A stretch of DNA of 64,000 nucleotides, taken from Ralstonia sp. SET104. Lineage in GTDB: Bacteria; Pseudomonadota; Gammaproteobacteria; Burkholderiales; Burkholderiaceae. The notes beneath the pieces are model-generated. The model was not told the origin of the DNA. It did no database searches and saw only the letters and a program-made list of their open reading frames with translations. A program made the translations under genes and the position numbers. The stretch is taken from assembly GCF_003851545.1 (NCBI RefSeq), contig NZ_BHVX01000009.1, forward strand, positions 118,918 to 182,917, read 5' to 3'. Shown piece after piece: positions 38,516-47,477 of the stretch. Position 1 is the first letter of the stretch. Every line of letters begins with the position of its first letter.

Positions 38516-39409
38516 ATGCGGATCATTCTCATCACCGGTATGTCGGGTTCAGGGAAATCGGTCGCCCTGAACGTGCTCGAAGACGCAGGTTACTACTGCG
38601 TCGACAACCTGCCCGCGCAGTTCATCCCCGAACTGGCGCGCTATCTGGCGGACCAGGGTTATACGCATCTGGGCGTGGCCACTGATATCCGCAGTCGTGA
38701 ATCGCTGCGCAAAGTGCCCGAGACGGTCACCGTCCTGCGCAAGGAACACGACGTGCGCATGCTGTTCCTGACAGCCAGCACGAACGCGCTGGTGCAGCGC
38801 TACTCCGAGACGCGCCGTCGTCATCCGCTGTCGATCCGTAACGGGCGCCCTGATGCCGCTGCCAACGTGCAAGCCGCTGCCAAGGGCCTCGACACCTCGC
38901 TCGTCGAAGCGATCGAGATGGAGCGCGAACTGCTCAGCCCGCTGGCCGATCCGGCGCATCGCATCGACACCAGCACGCTGCGCACGAACGCCCTGCGCGC
39001 TTACATCAAGGAATTCATCAGCGACGAGCCGCACGACATCACGTTGATGTTCGAATCGTTCGGCTTCAAGCATGGCGTGCCGACTGACGCCGATCTCGTC
39101 TTCGACGTGCGCTCGCTGCCCAACCCGTATTACGACACGCAACTGCGCCCGCTCACCGGCCGCGACCAGCCTGTTGTGGATTTCCTGCAAAGTCAGCCGA
39201 TGGTGCTGGCAATGGCCGAGGACATCCGTGCTTACGTGGAAAAGTGGCTGCCGAGCTTCGTCGCCGATAACCGCAGCTATCTGACCGTCGCGATCGGCTG
39301 CACAGGCGGCCAGCACCGTTCGGTGTACATCGCAGAACGGCTTGCCACGTACTTCCGCGCGCATGGTAATGTGTTGGTCCGCCACCGCGAATTGGCCGTA
39401 GACGGCTGA
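38516..39409 (+). CDS. rapZ: RNase adapter protein RapZ
   Basis: A 297-residue P-loop protein: Walker A GMSGSGKS at residues 8-15, and the C-terminal domain ending with [21 protein letters not shown]. In enterobacteria RapZ targets the small RNA GlmZ to RNase E to control glucosamine-6-phosphate synthase. Whether this lineage has GlmZ-like RNAs is unclear. It keeps its usual link to ptsN and hprK, separated here by the PsiF-type gene. Confidence 0.95.
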   Translation: MRIILITGMSGSGKSVALNVLEDAGYYCVDNLPAQFIPELARYLADQGYTHLGVATDIRSRESLRKVPETVTVLRKEHDVRMLFLTASTNALVQRYSETRRRHPLSIRNGRPDAAANVQAAAKGLDTSLVEAIEMERELLSPLADPAHRIDTSTLRTNALRAYIKEFISDEPHDITLMFESFGFKHGVPTDADLVFDVRSLPNPYYDTQLRPLTGRDQPVVDFLQSQPMVLAMAEDIRAYVEKWLPSFVADNRSYLTVAIGCTGGQHRSVYIAERLATYFRAHGNVLVRHRELAVDG

Positions 39410-39513
39410 ACCGCGCGCCAGACCCACCTGGCACGCCGGTCGGCCTCATTTGGATGCGGCTTCTTGCGCGGCGCCACGCGAAGGTCTTGCCGCCGTCTGC
39501 TAAAAGCCCGTCC

Positions 39514-40167
39514 ATGCAAGAAGACATCGCTCTCTCACCGTTCTCGCCGCTGCCGCCGCTGCCCACCGAGCTGCCGCTGTTTCCGTTGCACACGGTGCTC
39601 TTTCCCGGCGGCCTTCTGCCGCTGCGCATTTTCGAAGCCCGCTACATGGACATGGTGCGCACGTGCCTGCGTGACAAAACGCCGTTTGGCGTGTGTCTGA
39701 TCGAGCGCGGCAATGAAGTCGCCACCACAGACGGAACGACCGTGCCGGTCGACGTGGGCTGCATCGCCCACATCATCGAATGCGACATGGAGCAACTGGG
39801 CCTGCTGATGATCAAGGTGCGTGGCACGCAGCGCTTTAAGGTGTTGACGTTCGAGAGCGCGCCTAACGGCCTGATGCGCGGCACGGTGGAGCCTATCGGC
39901 GCCGACGTGGAAGACTGCAAGGGCGAACTCTTCGACGATTGCGTGGGCGCCCTGCGCCGCATCATCACGACGCTGGGCTCGCGGGAAGACGGCAACGTCC
40001 CGATGGTTGAGCCATACGAGTGGACCAGCCCAAGCTGGGTGGCGAACCGGTTATGCGAGCTGCTGCCGGTGCCGCTCAAGGCCAAGCAAAAGCTGATGGA
40101 GCTGATGGATGCCGGCATGCGCATCGAGATCGTCCATCGCTACATGAAGCAGCATCACATTCTGTGA
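39514..40167 (+). CDS. Lon-protease N-terminal (substrate-binding) domain protein
   Basis: A 217-residue stand-alone LON domain: LPLFPLHTVLFPGGLLPLRIFEARYMDM is the classic opening, and the C-terminal half is helical. It has no ATPase or peptidase domain. Such proteins are thought to be adapters or chaperone-like factors. The ATG at 39514 gives the normal start. It is convergent with mutY, 30 bp apart. Confidence 0.9.
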   Translation: MQEDIALSPFSPLPPLPTELPLFPLHTVLFPGGLLPLRIFEARYMDMVRTCLRDKTPFGVCLIERGNEVATTDGTTVPVDVGCIAHIIECDMEQLGLLMIKVRGTQRFKVLTFESAPNGLMRGTVEPIGADVEDCKGELFDDCVGALRRIITTLGSREDGNVPMVEPYEWTSPSWVANRLCELLPVPLKAKQKLMELMDAGMRIEIVHRYMKQHHIL

Positions 40168-40197
40168 TGCCGTATCGGCCAGGTTAGGCCGAGCCGG

Positions 40198-41355
40198 CTA
40201 GATCAGGCTCGGCTGCACCAGCGTCTCCAGCGCCAATTTCACCGGCGCAGGCAATCCCACTGAATTGAGTTGCGCCAGCGGTATCCAGCGCCAGTCGCCG
40301 TCGAGCACGGCAGGCTTGGCGATCTCCGCGCGCAACAAGTGCATGTGCAGGCGGAAGTGCGTAAAGGTGTGCGTGAGCGCGCCGGCCATCTCCACCGTCG
40401 AGACCGCGCCATATGCCTGCGCAGCCTGACGCACGGTATCGATGTCCAACGGATGCGCCTCGAGCGCATCGCCCATCTCGCCCACCAGCGGCAAAGACCA
40501 CAACCCACCCCAGATACCGCGTTGCGGACGACGCTGCAGCAGCACTGCGTCGGCGTGCAGCGCGATGACGAAGGTCGCAGCACGCTCGGGGATCGCCTTG
40601 CGCGGGCGCGGCACTGGCAGCACCATCACGCGATCCGTACTGTGCGCGTCGCACAGCGACTCAAGCGGACAGGCGCGTTCACCCGTCAAACAGGCGGGCT
40701 TGCCGCGCGTGCAGACGGTAGCGCCCAGGTCCATCAACCCCTGCGTATACGCCTGAATGCCATCGGCCAGCGGCAGCACGGCTTCTGCGATGCGCCACAT
40801 GGTGTCTTCGACGCGCTTGTCGCCGGGAAAGCCGTCGATGCCGAATGCACGCGCAAACACGCGCTTGACGTTGCCATCGAGGATGGCCGCGCGCACGCCG
40901 TACGAAAATGCCGCGATGGCCGCTGCTGTGGAACGGCCGATGCCAGGCAGCGTCGCCAGCACCTCGGGATCGCGCGGGAAGATGCCGCCGTGCTCGGCCA
41001 CAACAATCTGCGCGCAGCGATGCAGGTTGCGTGCGCGCGTGTAATAGCCAAGCCCGGCCCACGCAGCCATCACGTCGTCCGCAGGTGCGGCAGCCAAAGC
41101 CTGTACGGTCGGGAAGCGCTCGATGAAGCGGGCGTAGTAACCGAGCACGGCGCTCACCTGCGTCTGCTGCAACATGATCTCCGACAGCCACGTGCGATAC
41201 GCGTCGCCGGTGTTCTGCCACGGCAAGTGGTGACGGCCATGACGTTGCTGCCAAGCGATCACGCGTACGGCGAAATCATCGGGAAGCGTTGGCAATGCGG
41301 GAACCGGTTGACTGGAGTTGCCAATGCGGCGCGTGCGGCGAGGGGTGGCAGTCAT
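40198..41355 (-). CDS. mutY: A/G-specific adenine DNA glycosylase
   Basis: A 385-residue base-excision repair enzyme that removes A opposite 8-oxoG. Catalytic Glu59 is in WLSEIMLQQTQ, the helix-hairpin-helix in LATLPGIGRSTAAAI with Asp160 in AILDGNVKRV, and the C-terminal domain (from about 245) is the NUDIX-like 8-oxoG recognition part. The four Fe-S cysteines are Cys215, 222, 229 and 235. The spacing is X6, X6, X5 rather than the usual X6, X2, X5, so the cluster loop has a 4-residue insertion. It complements mutM at 46.5 kb. Confidence 0.95.
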   Translation of the reverse strand: MTATPRRTRRIGNSSQPVPALPTLPDDFAVRVIAWQQRHGRHHLPWQNTGDAYRTWLSEIMLQQTQVSAVLGYYARFIERFPTVQALAAAPADDVMAAWAGLGYYTRARNLHRCAQIVVAEHGGIFPRDPEVLATLPGIGRSTAAAIAAFSYGVRAAILDGNVKRVFARAFGIDGFPGDKRVEDTMWRIAEAVLPLADGIQAYTQGLMDLGATVCTRGKPACLTGERACPLESLCDAHSTDRVMVLPVPRPRKAIPERAATFVIALHADAVLLQRRPQRGIWGGLWSLPLVGEMGDALEAHPLDIDTVRQAAQAYGAVSTVEMAGALTHTFTHFRLHMHLLRAEIAKPAVLDGDWRWIPLAQLNSVGLPAPVKLALETLVQPSLI

Positions 41356-41415
41356 GCGTGTGATGGGGAAGCGGCGCTTGGAAGATGCGCGCTGGCGGCG
41401 ATCCTACCAGAACGA

Positions 41416-41440
41416 AAAAGGCGCCCGCAGGCGCCTTTTC
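41416..41440 (-). terminator. Terminator after the dynamin-like gene
   Basis: A perfect 10-bp stem (41416-41425 with 41430-41439) with a CGCA loop and A/T tracts on both sides, 20 bp past the stop of the leftward dynamin gene. Confidence 0.85.
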
Positions 41441-41458
41441 CACGAACATGCGAACGCG

Positions 41459-43402
41459 TCAGGCCGCGAACGATTGCCGCTCCAGAATCGTGCCGGCCGC
41501 GAGGATGCGGTCGGTGTACTGGGCAATCGTGCCGCTGCGCTCGTCCAACGTGTTGAGCAACGCTTCGAGTTCGGTGATGCGCGCCTCGAGCGTGTCGGTG
41601 GCCTCGTGAATGCGCTCGATCGAGTCGACACGCTTGCGCAGTTGCTTCTGGTGATCGCGCACCTGCGCTTCAAGCGGCGTCATGACCGACTTCAGCCAGA
41701 TCTCGATATCGCGGTTCATGTCCTGGAAGGTATCCAGCACGCGGCTGGCCACCGTGGAGAACGCGCCGTGCACGAGTTGCGGCTTCGGGCGGGTCAGGAA
41801 GCTGAACGCGCCAAAATGGTTATGGGCGAGCATCAGCGTTTCTTTGAGATCGGCGTCGTAGCGCGTACCCAGGAAGCGCAGCGGCGGCGACAGCGTGAAG
41901 CCGTGCTCGGCGTTGAACTTCTTGTACATGCCATCGACCATTTGATGCAACTGGTCGATGCGGTTGGCGGCATCACGCACCAGGCCGGTCAGATGGCCGA
42001 ACAGCTTGTCCATGTCATCGCGCAGGCCGCGCGAGAATACGCGCTCCTTCATCTTCTCGCGCGCTTCACGCATGGTCGTGCGGATCTGCTTGAGCTGCAC
42101 GCTCTTAATGATCTCTGCGCTGTGGCGGCCGAACACAGTACGCAGCGCCTGGAACTTGGCGATGCTCTGCTCGAACTCTTCCTTCTCGCTCTGAACCCGC
42201 ATCAGCATGTGCTTGACCATCGTGTGGTTCTTGCCGCGCAGGCCGCGCAGCTCGAACAATTGCTCCACGATGTCGCGGCGGCGCATCTGCAGCAGTTGTT
42301 GCGCGCCGGTCGCCATGTCCTTCACCGCCAGTTGCACTTGCTCGGTGACGATCTCACGACGCTGCGGAATCAATTGATCCGACAGCACCGACTCCAACTC
42401 CAGTAATCGGCTCTTGGCCAGCAGTTCGTGGTCTTGGCTGACCTTGGCCACCAGCCCTTTCTGCGCCGACACCGGATACACGCGCTCGACATCGATATCC
42501 AGCACCTGCGCCGTCGTCATGATCTGGCGGCTGACTTCGTTCTCGATTTCCTGCTCGGTCTTGAGCGGATCCCACAAGCCGTCGACCTTGTTGAGCACGG
42601 CGATGCAACCCTTGCGCTGGCCGCCGCCCACGTGGGAGCGCCACAGTTCCAGATCGCTTTTGGTCACGCCGGCATCGGCGGCCAGCACGAACACGACGAC
42701 ATGCGCATCCGGAATCAGGCGTAGCGTCAGTTCGGGCTCGGTACCGATGGCATTCAGGCCCGGCGTATCCAGGATCACCAGACCCTGCTTGAGCATCGGG
42801 TGCGGGAAATTGATGATCGCGTGACGCCACTTCGACACTTCCACCGTACCGGCAGCGTCTACCGAGAATGCGGCGTCGGGATCGGCGTCGTTGTAGAGGC
42901 CCAACTGCTCGGCTTCTTCCTTGGGCACGCGCACGGTTTCCACCACGTGGCGGAACGCTTCGAGCATGCCCTCGGGCGAGGACGGATCGAGCGGCACCGA
43001 CAGCCAGTGGCTGCCGGCATCACGAAAGTCGGCCGTCGATGCATCGTGCAGGCGCGTCTCGATCGGCAGCAGGCGGATCGACGGCGGATAGCTTTCGTCG
43101 TACATCAACTCGGTCGGACACATCGTGGTCCGGCCCGCCGACGACGGCAGGATGCGGCGGCCGAAGTCGGCAAAGAAGATGGCGTTGATCAGCTCGCTCT
43201 TGCCACGGGAGAACTCGGCAATGAAAGCGACCTTGAGCTTGTCGCTGCGCAAGACACCGCGGATGCGCTGCGCACGCATGTCGGCCTGCGCGTCGTAGAG
43301 TTCCTGGGCCTGCAGCCAGTCCTGAAATTCCCCTACCGACTGCAGTACCGAAGCACGCCACGTGCTGTACTGCTCGAACTGTGTGCTCAGTGTGTTGTTC
43401 AT
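41459..43402 (-). CDS. Dynamin-like GTPase
   Basis: A 647-residue bacterial dynamin-family protein. GTPase motifs: G1 AEFSRGKSE (62-70), G2 Thr in SSAGRTTMCPTEL, G3 DTPGL, and G4 NKVD. A long helical C-terminal half follows (about residues 330-647), with coiled-coil stretches such as VQSEKEEFEQSIAKFQALR and a hydrophobic paddle-like segment near HFGAFSFLTRP. Bacterial dynamins remodel or repair membranes, but the role of this one is unknown. The group II intron ends about 80 bp upstream of its start codon and may affect its expression. Confidence 0.88.
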   Translation of the reverse strand: MNNTLSTQFEQYSTWRASVLQSVGEFQDWLQAQELYDAQADMRAQRIRGVLRSDKLKVAFIAEFSRGKSELINAIFFADFGRRILPSSAGRTTMCPTELMYDESYPPSIRLLPIETRLHDASTADFRDAGSHWLSVPLDPSSPEGMLEAFRHVVETVRVPKEEAEQLGLYNDADPDAAFSVDAAGTVEVSKWRHAIINFPHPMLKQGLVILDTPGLNAIGTEPELTLRLIPDAHVVVFVLAADAGVTKSDLELWRSHVGGGQRKGCIAVLNKVDGLWDPLKTEQEIENEVSRQIMTTAQVLDIDVERVYPVSAQKGLVAKVSQDHELLAKSRLLELESVLSDQLIPQRREIVTEQVQLAVKDMATGAQQLLQMRRRDIVEQLFELRGLRGKNHTMVKHMLMRVQSEKEEFEQSIAKFQALRTVFGRHSAEIIKSVQLKQIRTTMREAREKMKERVFSRGLRDDMDKLFGHLTGLVRDAANRIDQLHQMVDGMYKKFNAEHGFTLSPPLRFLGTRYDADLKETLMLAHNHFGAFSFLTRPKPQLVHGAFSTVASRVLDTFQDMNRDIEIWLKSVMTPLEAQVRDHQKQLRKRVDSIERIHEATDTLEARITELEALLNTLDERSGTIAQYTDRILAAGTILERQSFAA

Positions 43403-43526
43403 CGTTCTGTCTTATTTTCGTGCGCGACCCGACCGCAAAAACGCGCGCTCCCTCGACATCGCTGTTACCGCCCACTTACGGCACAGGAGGGTAGGGACAG
43501 GTCATTTCTGACCCATCCCCCCCTAA

Positions 43527-43560
43527 GAACCGTGCGTGCGAGTTTCCCCGCACACGGCTC
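43527..43560 (-). other. Group II intron domain V (catalytic hairpin)
   Basis: Thirty-four nucleotides folding as a hairpin with the GAGCCGT...ACGGTTC terminal stem, a GAAA-type tetraloop and the catalytic base-triad region. It is nearly identical in form to domain V of well-studied bacterial group II introns. Confidence 0.92.
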
Positions 43561-43581
43561 AAGCCTTTACAGAGCCCCAGT

Positions 43582-45282
43582 TTATAAAGGGGCCGGTTTC
43601 ACAACAGTGACACCTCTAGCATGAACTTGCATATGACAGGCTGGGTGTATCAACACTCGATTTCCGAGGGCGTCCGAGCCACCGTGTACACGGTACTCAA
43701 TGTGGTGGTCGTGCCACCCTGTCTCCTTGGTCATCTTGCACTTGCACAGCGCGCACAAGCCTCGTTGATCGACATACAGTTTGATCCACTGCTTCCGATG
43801 CGACATGCTTTGCAGCAATCGCTCCTGACGCAAGGTTTCGCCATACATCTCCTGCGAGGGATCGAAGGGGTTGTACCCCCCTTTGACCTTCTTGTGACGC
43901 ACTATGGGTGTGCTCGCGAGCGAGTACAACTCCACCCAATGCTTGTCACCATCGTCTTTAACAACTGTGGTTCCAAACACCCAACTCCGTCCTTCAACGA
44001 TTGCGAAATACTTCTTCCGCACCCAGTCAGCGGACTTGTTGGAGTGCCGCCGTTTGGCCCACCGCAATAGAGCACGAAATACCACGTGATCCATGCGGCT
44101 GAACGCTTCCTTGGCTACTACGGGGCGGTGGTACTGCGCCCAGCCCCGCAACATCGGGTTCAGCAATTGAATCAAGTTCTCCTGCTTCGCCGTCTTGCTG
44201 GCATTGATGACTGCCTTCACCTTGCGGTAGAACGCTTGCGCGTTTTTCTTGCTCGGCTTGATGAGCAGTTTTCCCGAGTACTTCCGGAAATTCCACCCCA
44301 GGAAGTCGAAGCCGTGGTCGATGTTGACGATCCGCGTTTTCTCCGTGGACAGGGACAGCCCTCGTACAGCAAGGAACTGCTCCACCCACGGTTTGATCTC
44401 GCTTTCGAGCAGTTCCGGAGAAGCGCCAGTAATCACGAAATCATCCGCGTATCGCACCACATAGACCTTCAACTTCTTCGTCTGGACCACCCCCAGCTTT
44501 GCCTTTAGATGCGCAAGCAGTTGGCTCTCCAGCCCGTTCAACGCCACGTTCGCCAATGTCGGGGAAATGATGCCCCCTTGCGGCGTTCCAGCCTCGGTCG
44601 CCTGAAACTGGCCTTGAAATACCACGCCAGCCTTCAACCACTTCCGGAGGATCGTTTTGTCCATCGGGACATTGCGCTCCAACCAGTCATGGCTGATATG
44701 GTCAAAACAGCCTTTGATATCCGCCTCCAACACCCATTGGGCCGAAGCCTTCTGGGCAAGGGAAACAAATAGCTGCGACATGGCGTCCGCTGTGGAGCGA
44801 TTGATCCGGAACCCATATGAGTTCGGATCGCTCGTCCCTTCGGACACCGGTTCCAGCGCCAGCAGGTATAGGGCCTGCATGGCTCGATCCCACATGGTCG
44901 GAATGCCTAGTGGGCGCTCCTTCCCGTTGGCCTTTGGGATAAAGACCCGCCGTAATGGCATGGGCCGGTATCCCCGGCGCTTCAACCGCCCGATGGCTTC
45001 CCACCGGACTTCAGGCGAGTTCCACAGCTCACGATCGACGCCTGCCGTTCGCTTGCCTTGGTTCTCCGTCACTCGTCGTACTGCCAGCGCTTTCGCGCTG
45101 AACGAGCGGGTCAAGGACCGTTGCAGGGCTTTCACCCGGCGCCAATCCCCTTCCTGTGTTGCCTTCGCAATTCGTATCTGCATCGTCCGGACGTTCCGCT
45201 CAACTCGACGCCAATTGATGGTCGTCCAGCCTTGCGGCGCGCCGGAGAGCGCAGACTGATCGTTTCCGATCAATTCTTCCAT
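43582..45282 (-). CDS. ltrA: Group II intron reverse transcriptase/maturase with HNH endonuclease
   Basis: A 566-residue LtrA-type protein. RT domains span residues about 60-330 with the active-site YADD in VRYADDFVITG and GTPQGGIISPTLANV upstream. The maturase (X) domain follows (RKVKAVINASKTAKQENLIQ, LRGWAQYHRPV). The C-terminal endonuclease of HNH type has CALCKCKM, HHIEYRVHGGSDALGN and HPACHMQVH. All key residues are intact, so splicing and target-primed reverse transcription are plausible. GGAGAGC precedes the ATG at 45282. Confidence 0.95.
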   Translation of the reverse strand: MEELIGNDQSALSGAPQGWTTINWRRVERNVRTMQIRIAKATQEGDWRRVKALQRSLTRSFSAKALAVRRVTENQGKRTAGVDRELWNSPEVRWEAIGRLKRRGYRPMPLRRVFIPKANGKERPLGIPTMWDRAMQALYLLALEPVSEGTSDPNSYGFRINRSTADAMSQLFVSLAQKASAQWVLEADIKGCFDHISHDWLERNVPMDKTILRKWLKAGVVFQGQFQATEAGTPQGGIISPTLANVALNGLESQLLAHLKAKLGVVQTKKLKVYVVRYADDFVITGASPELLESEIKPWVEQFLAVRGLSLSTEKTRIVNIDHGFDFLGWNFRKYSGKLLIKPSKKNAQAFYRKVKAVINASKTAKQENLIQLLNPMLRGWAQYHRPVVAKEAFSRMDHVVFRALLRWAKRRHSNKSADWVRKKYFAIVEGRSWVFGTTVVKDDGDKHWVELYSLASTPIVRHKKVKGGYNPFDPSQEMYGETLRQERLLQSMSHRKQWIKLYVDQRGLCALCKCKMTKETGWHDHHIEYRVHGGSDALGNRVLIHPACHMQVHARGVTVVKPAPL

Positions 45283-46301
45283 GCTGCTCTCCTGTCTTGA
45301 GAACCTTCCCCGACAGCAGAGACACCACGCCCCTTGAGGGACGTATTGCCCCTCAAGGGAAGAAATTTCAACAAATGGACTCGGTCAGCCGTCATGCGAC
45401 GAAAGACCTATTGGAAGTCTGCCCGCTTTCGCGTGGGGTGATGTTTCAACCCCTATCCGGACCATTACAGTCCGGCATTCGCTTTTTCCAACCTCCCATA
45501 CCCGCACAGCCAACAGCGTTCCTTGCGGTTCGCCTGCCTGATCCAACAGCACTCGGGCAGCCATACGGGCTTACCACGTTCCCTGCGCATTACACGACTG
45601 GGTTAGGGCCTGCCTTTTCACCGGTGGTCTAACAGCGACGTACTCCGACATTCCAACGGAGCAACCGACCACGCACCTTTTGGTTAATGCCTGTCATCAG
45701 CTTTGGCATCTCATTTGTAACGATGTTTACCAGCAGTTCACTTACATTACCCGTACCAGCCAGCCTAGCTCCTCGACCCCGTTGCTGCTTGGGATCTCTG
45801 CCGCGCCACCTCACGGTGAGGCGACACCCTCGCGGGGGCTACATTGTCAGGAGAGCTTCAGACGCCGCCGTTGCCAGTAGCGCCTGTCTCCGTAGGCTAC
45901 TGCTAGTCGCATAGCAGGTTCACTATCGATGTGCCCTCACGAGCAAGATCGGTCGAACAATAACGCGCAGAGCTTTCGCTCGTTTCCATCTAGCGACTCC
46001 TAGCCCATGGGCCAGGAATTGCAAACATTCATCCCGCCGGTTAGCGGAGATGAAGCCGCTAACGGGGCGGAGTCCGACGGTAATCGGACTATTGCAATGC
46101 AGTTATCCAACTATCGGCCGGACTTCTGCTTTCATTAGCGTGACCCATTGAAGAGGCACGCGAACAGTCGGCTGCTTCTCACTTGCAGCTAAGTGGGTTT
46201 GAGAGGGAACCAAACCAGGAGACCAACCTCCCGACTCGAAACACCCTCACAGACCGCCCCGTAACGTGGGACTAGGCCGGACACGAGCGTGCGTGTCGCA
46301 C

Positions 46302-46503
46302 GAAATGCACAAATTTAGGTGGAACGATACAGGGAACCGTCGGCTTTCGGGCGAACTTTCCACGAGGTTCCCCGGCCCAGGCAGCCAAGTGTTGCGGGAT
46401 GCCATCGGCCGCCGGACACCCCACTTCGAAAACCTTGCGAAATGGCGGCCAGATCGCTCCAGCGCCGCATTTTCAGGCGGCTTCGGATGCCCTTGGCGGG
46501 GGC
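46302..46503. other. Region between intron 5' edge and mutM stop (no gene)
   Basis: The 5' exon side of the intron target. I see no gene and no clear mutM terminator. The sequence just before the intron on the minus strand (ending TTTGTGCATTTC) would be the intron's recognition (IBS) region. Confidence 0.4.
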
Positions 46504-47376
46504 TCAGCGCTGGCAGCTCGGGCAGTAGAACGTAGAGCGCTGCCCCTGCACGATCTGGCGGATTGGTGTGCCACACGTCCGGCATGGCAGACCGGCGCGG
46601 TCGTACACAAACGCTTCGAGCTGAAAGTAACCGCTTTGTCCGTCCGAGCCGACAAAATCGCGCAGCGTGCTGCCGCCCCGCGCAATGGCATCAGCCAGCG
46701 TCGCGCGAATGGCTTCCGCCAGCGCCGCATAGCGCTGCCGGCTGATGCGGCCCGCAGCCGTGGTGGGCCGGATACCGGCGCGAAACAGGCTCTCCGAACA
46801 ATAGATATTGCCCACGCCGACCACGATATCGCCCGCCAATAGCGCTGATTTAATGGCAACCCCGCGCCCACGCGTGCGGGAAAACATCCAGTCGCCGTCG
46901 AACTGCGCGTTGAACGGCTCGATGCCGAGATTGCGCAGCAGCGGATGTTCGGCCAAGCCAGCTTCGTCACCCGGGTGCCAGAGCACAGCACCAAAACGGC
47001 GTGGATCACGGTAGCGCAGTGTGATCAGCACGCCAGTTGCGTCGGCGAGTTCGATGTCGACGTGATCGTGCGGGCCAGGCGGCACGGGCGTTTCCAGCAC
47101 CCGCAAAGTGCCGGTCATGCCCAGGTGAATCAGCAGCCAGCCGCCAACCGCGTCGGAGCGTTCGGATTGGTTCGCCTCGGGCATGCATTCGATGAGCAGG
47201 TATTTGCCCCGGCGCAGCAGACGCGTGACGGTCAGGCCGGCGAGCAACTCGGGCAGCCGCGGATCGACCGGCCAGCGCAGCCCATGATGGCGCACCACGG
47301 CGCGCACGATACGTCGCCCCGTAATATGCGGTAGCAAACCCAGGCGCGTGACCTCGACCTCTGGCAACTCAGGCAT
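46504..47376 (-). CDS. mutM: Formamidopyrimidine-DNA glycosylase
   Basis: A 290-residue 8-oxoguanine and FaPy glycosylase/AP-lyase. Catalytic Pro2 and Glu3 open the protein (MPELPEVEV), Lys58 lies in LLRRGKYLL, and the C-terminal zinc finger has CRTC...CPSC. DNA-intercalation residues around [10 protein letters not shown] are present. It works with mutY against oxidised guanine. Divergent from the TPR gene. Confidence 0.97.
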   Translation of the reverse strand: MPELPEVEVTRLGLLPHITGRRIVRAVVRHHGLRWPVDPRLPELLAGLTVTRLLRRGKYLLIECMPEANQSERSDAVGGWLLIHLGMTGTLRVLETPVPPGPHDHVDIELADATGVLITLRYRDPRRFGAVLWHPGDEAGLAEHPLLRNLGIEPFNAQFDGDWMFSRTRGRGVAIKSALLAGDIVVGVGNIYCSESLFRAGIRPTTAAGRISRQRYAALAEAIRATLADAIARGGSTLRDFVGSDGQSGYFQLEAFVYDRAGLPCRTCGTPIRQIVQGQRSTFYCPSCQR

Positions 47377-47437
47377 CGAACCTCCATCCCATGTGCTGCT
47401 CCAACCTTTTTTACGATGCGGGCGATTGTAGCGGTCA

Positions 47438-47446
47438 GGCTACAAT
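47438..47446 (+). promoter_or_regulatory. -10 element of the TPR-lolB-ispE transcription unit
   Basis: GGCTACAAT at 47438-47446 is a good -10 and overlaps an in-frame ATG at 47445, which argues that translation begins later, at 47478. Confidence 0.4.
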
Positions 47447-47477
47447 GCCCCGAACCCTCACCCGGAGCTTCGAGACC

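Larger units (their letters stand above)
43485..46301 (-). mobile_element. Group II intron (ribozyme plus intron-encoded protein)
   Basis: On the minus strand the element begins with GTGCGACACGC at 46301, a group II-type 5' end. It has about 1 kb of 5' RNA domains (45283-46301), the maturase ORF in domain IV (45282-43582), a textbook domain V at 43560-43527 and a domain VI hairpin ending in CTACCC at 43494-43489, with the branch-point A probably at 43492. The 3' edge is placed near 43485 from the branch position and could shift by a few bases. It lies between mutM and the dynamin gene in their orientation. Confidence 0.85.

Noticed and set aside
45297..46535. Several short ORFs between the maturase and mutM
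   Set aside because: They lie in the intron's RNA domains I-III and show no protein-like composition.
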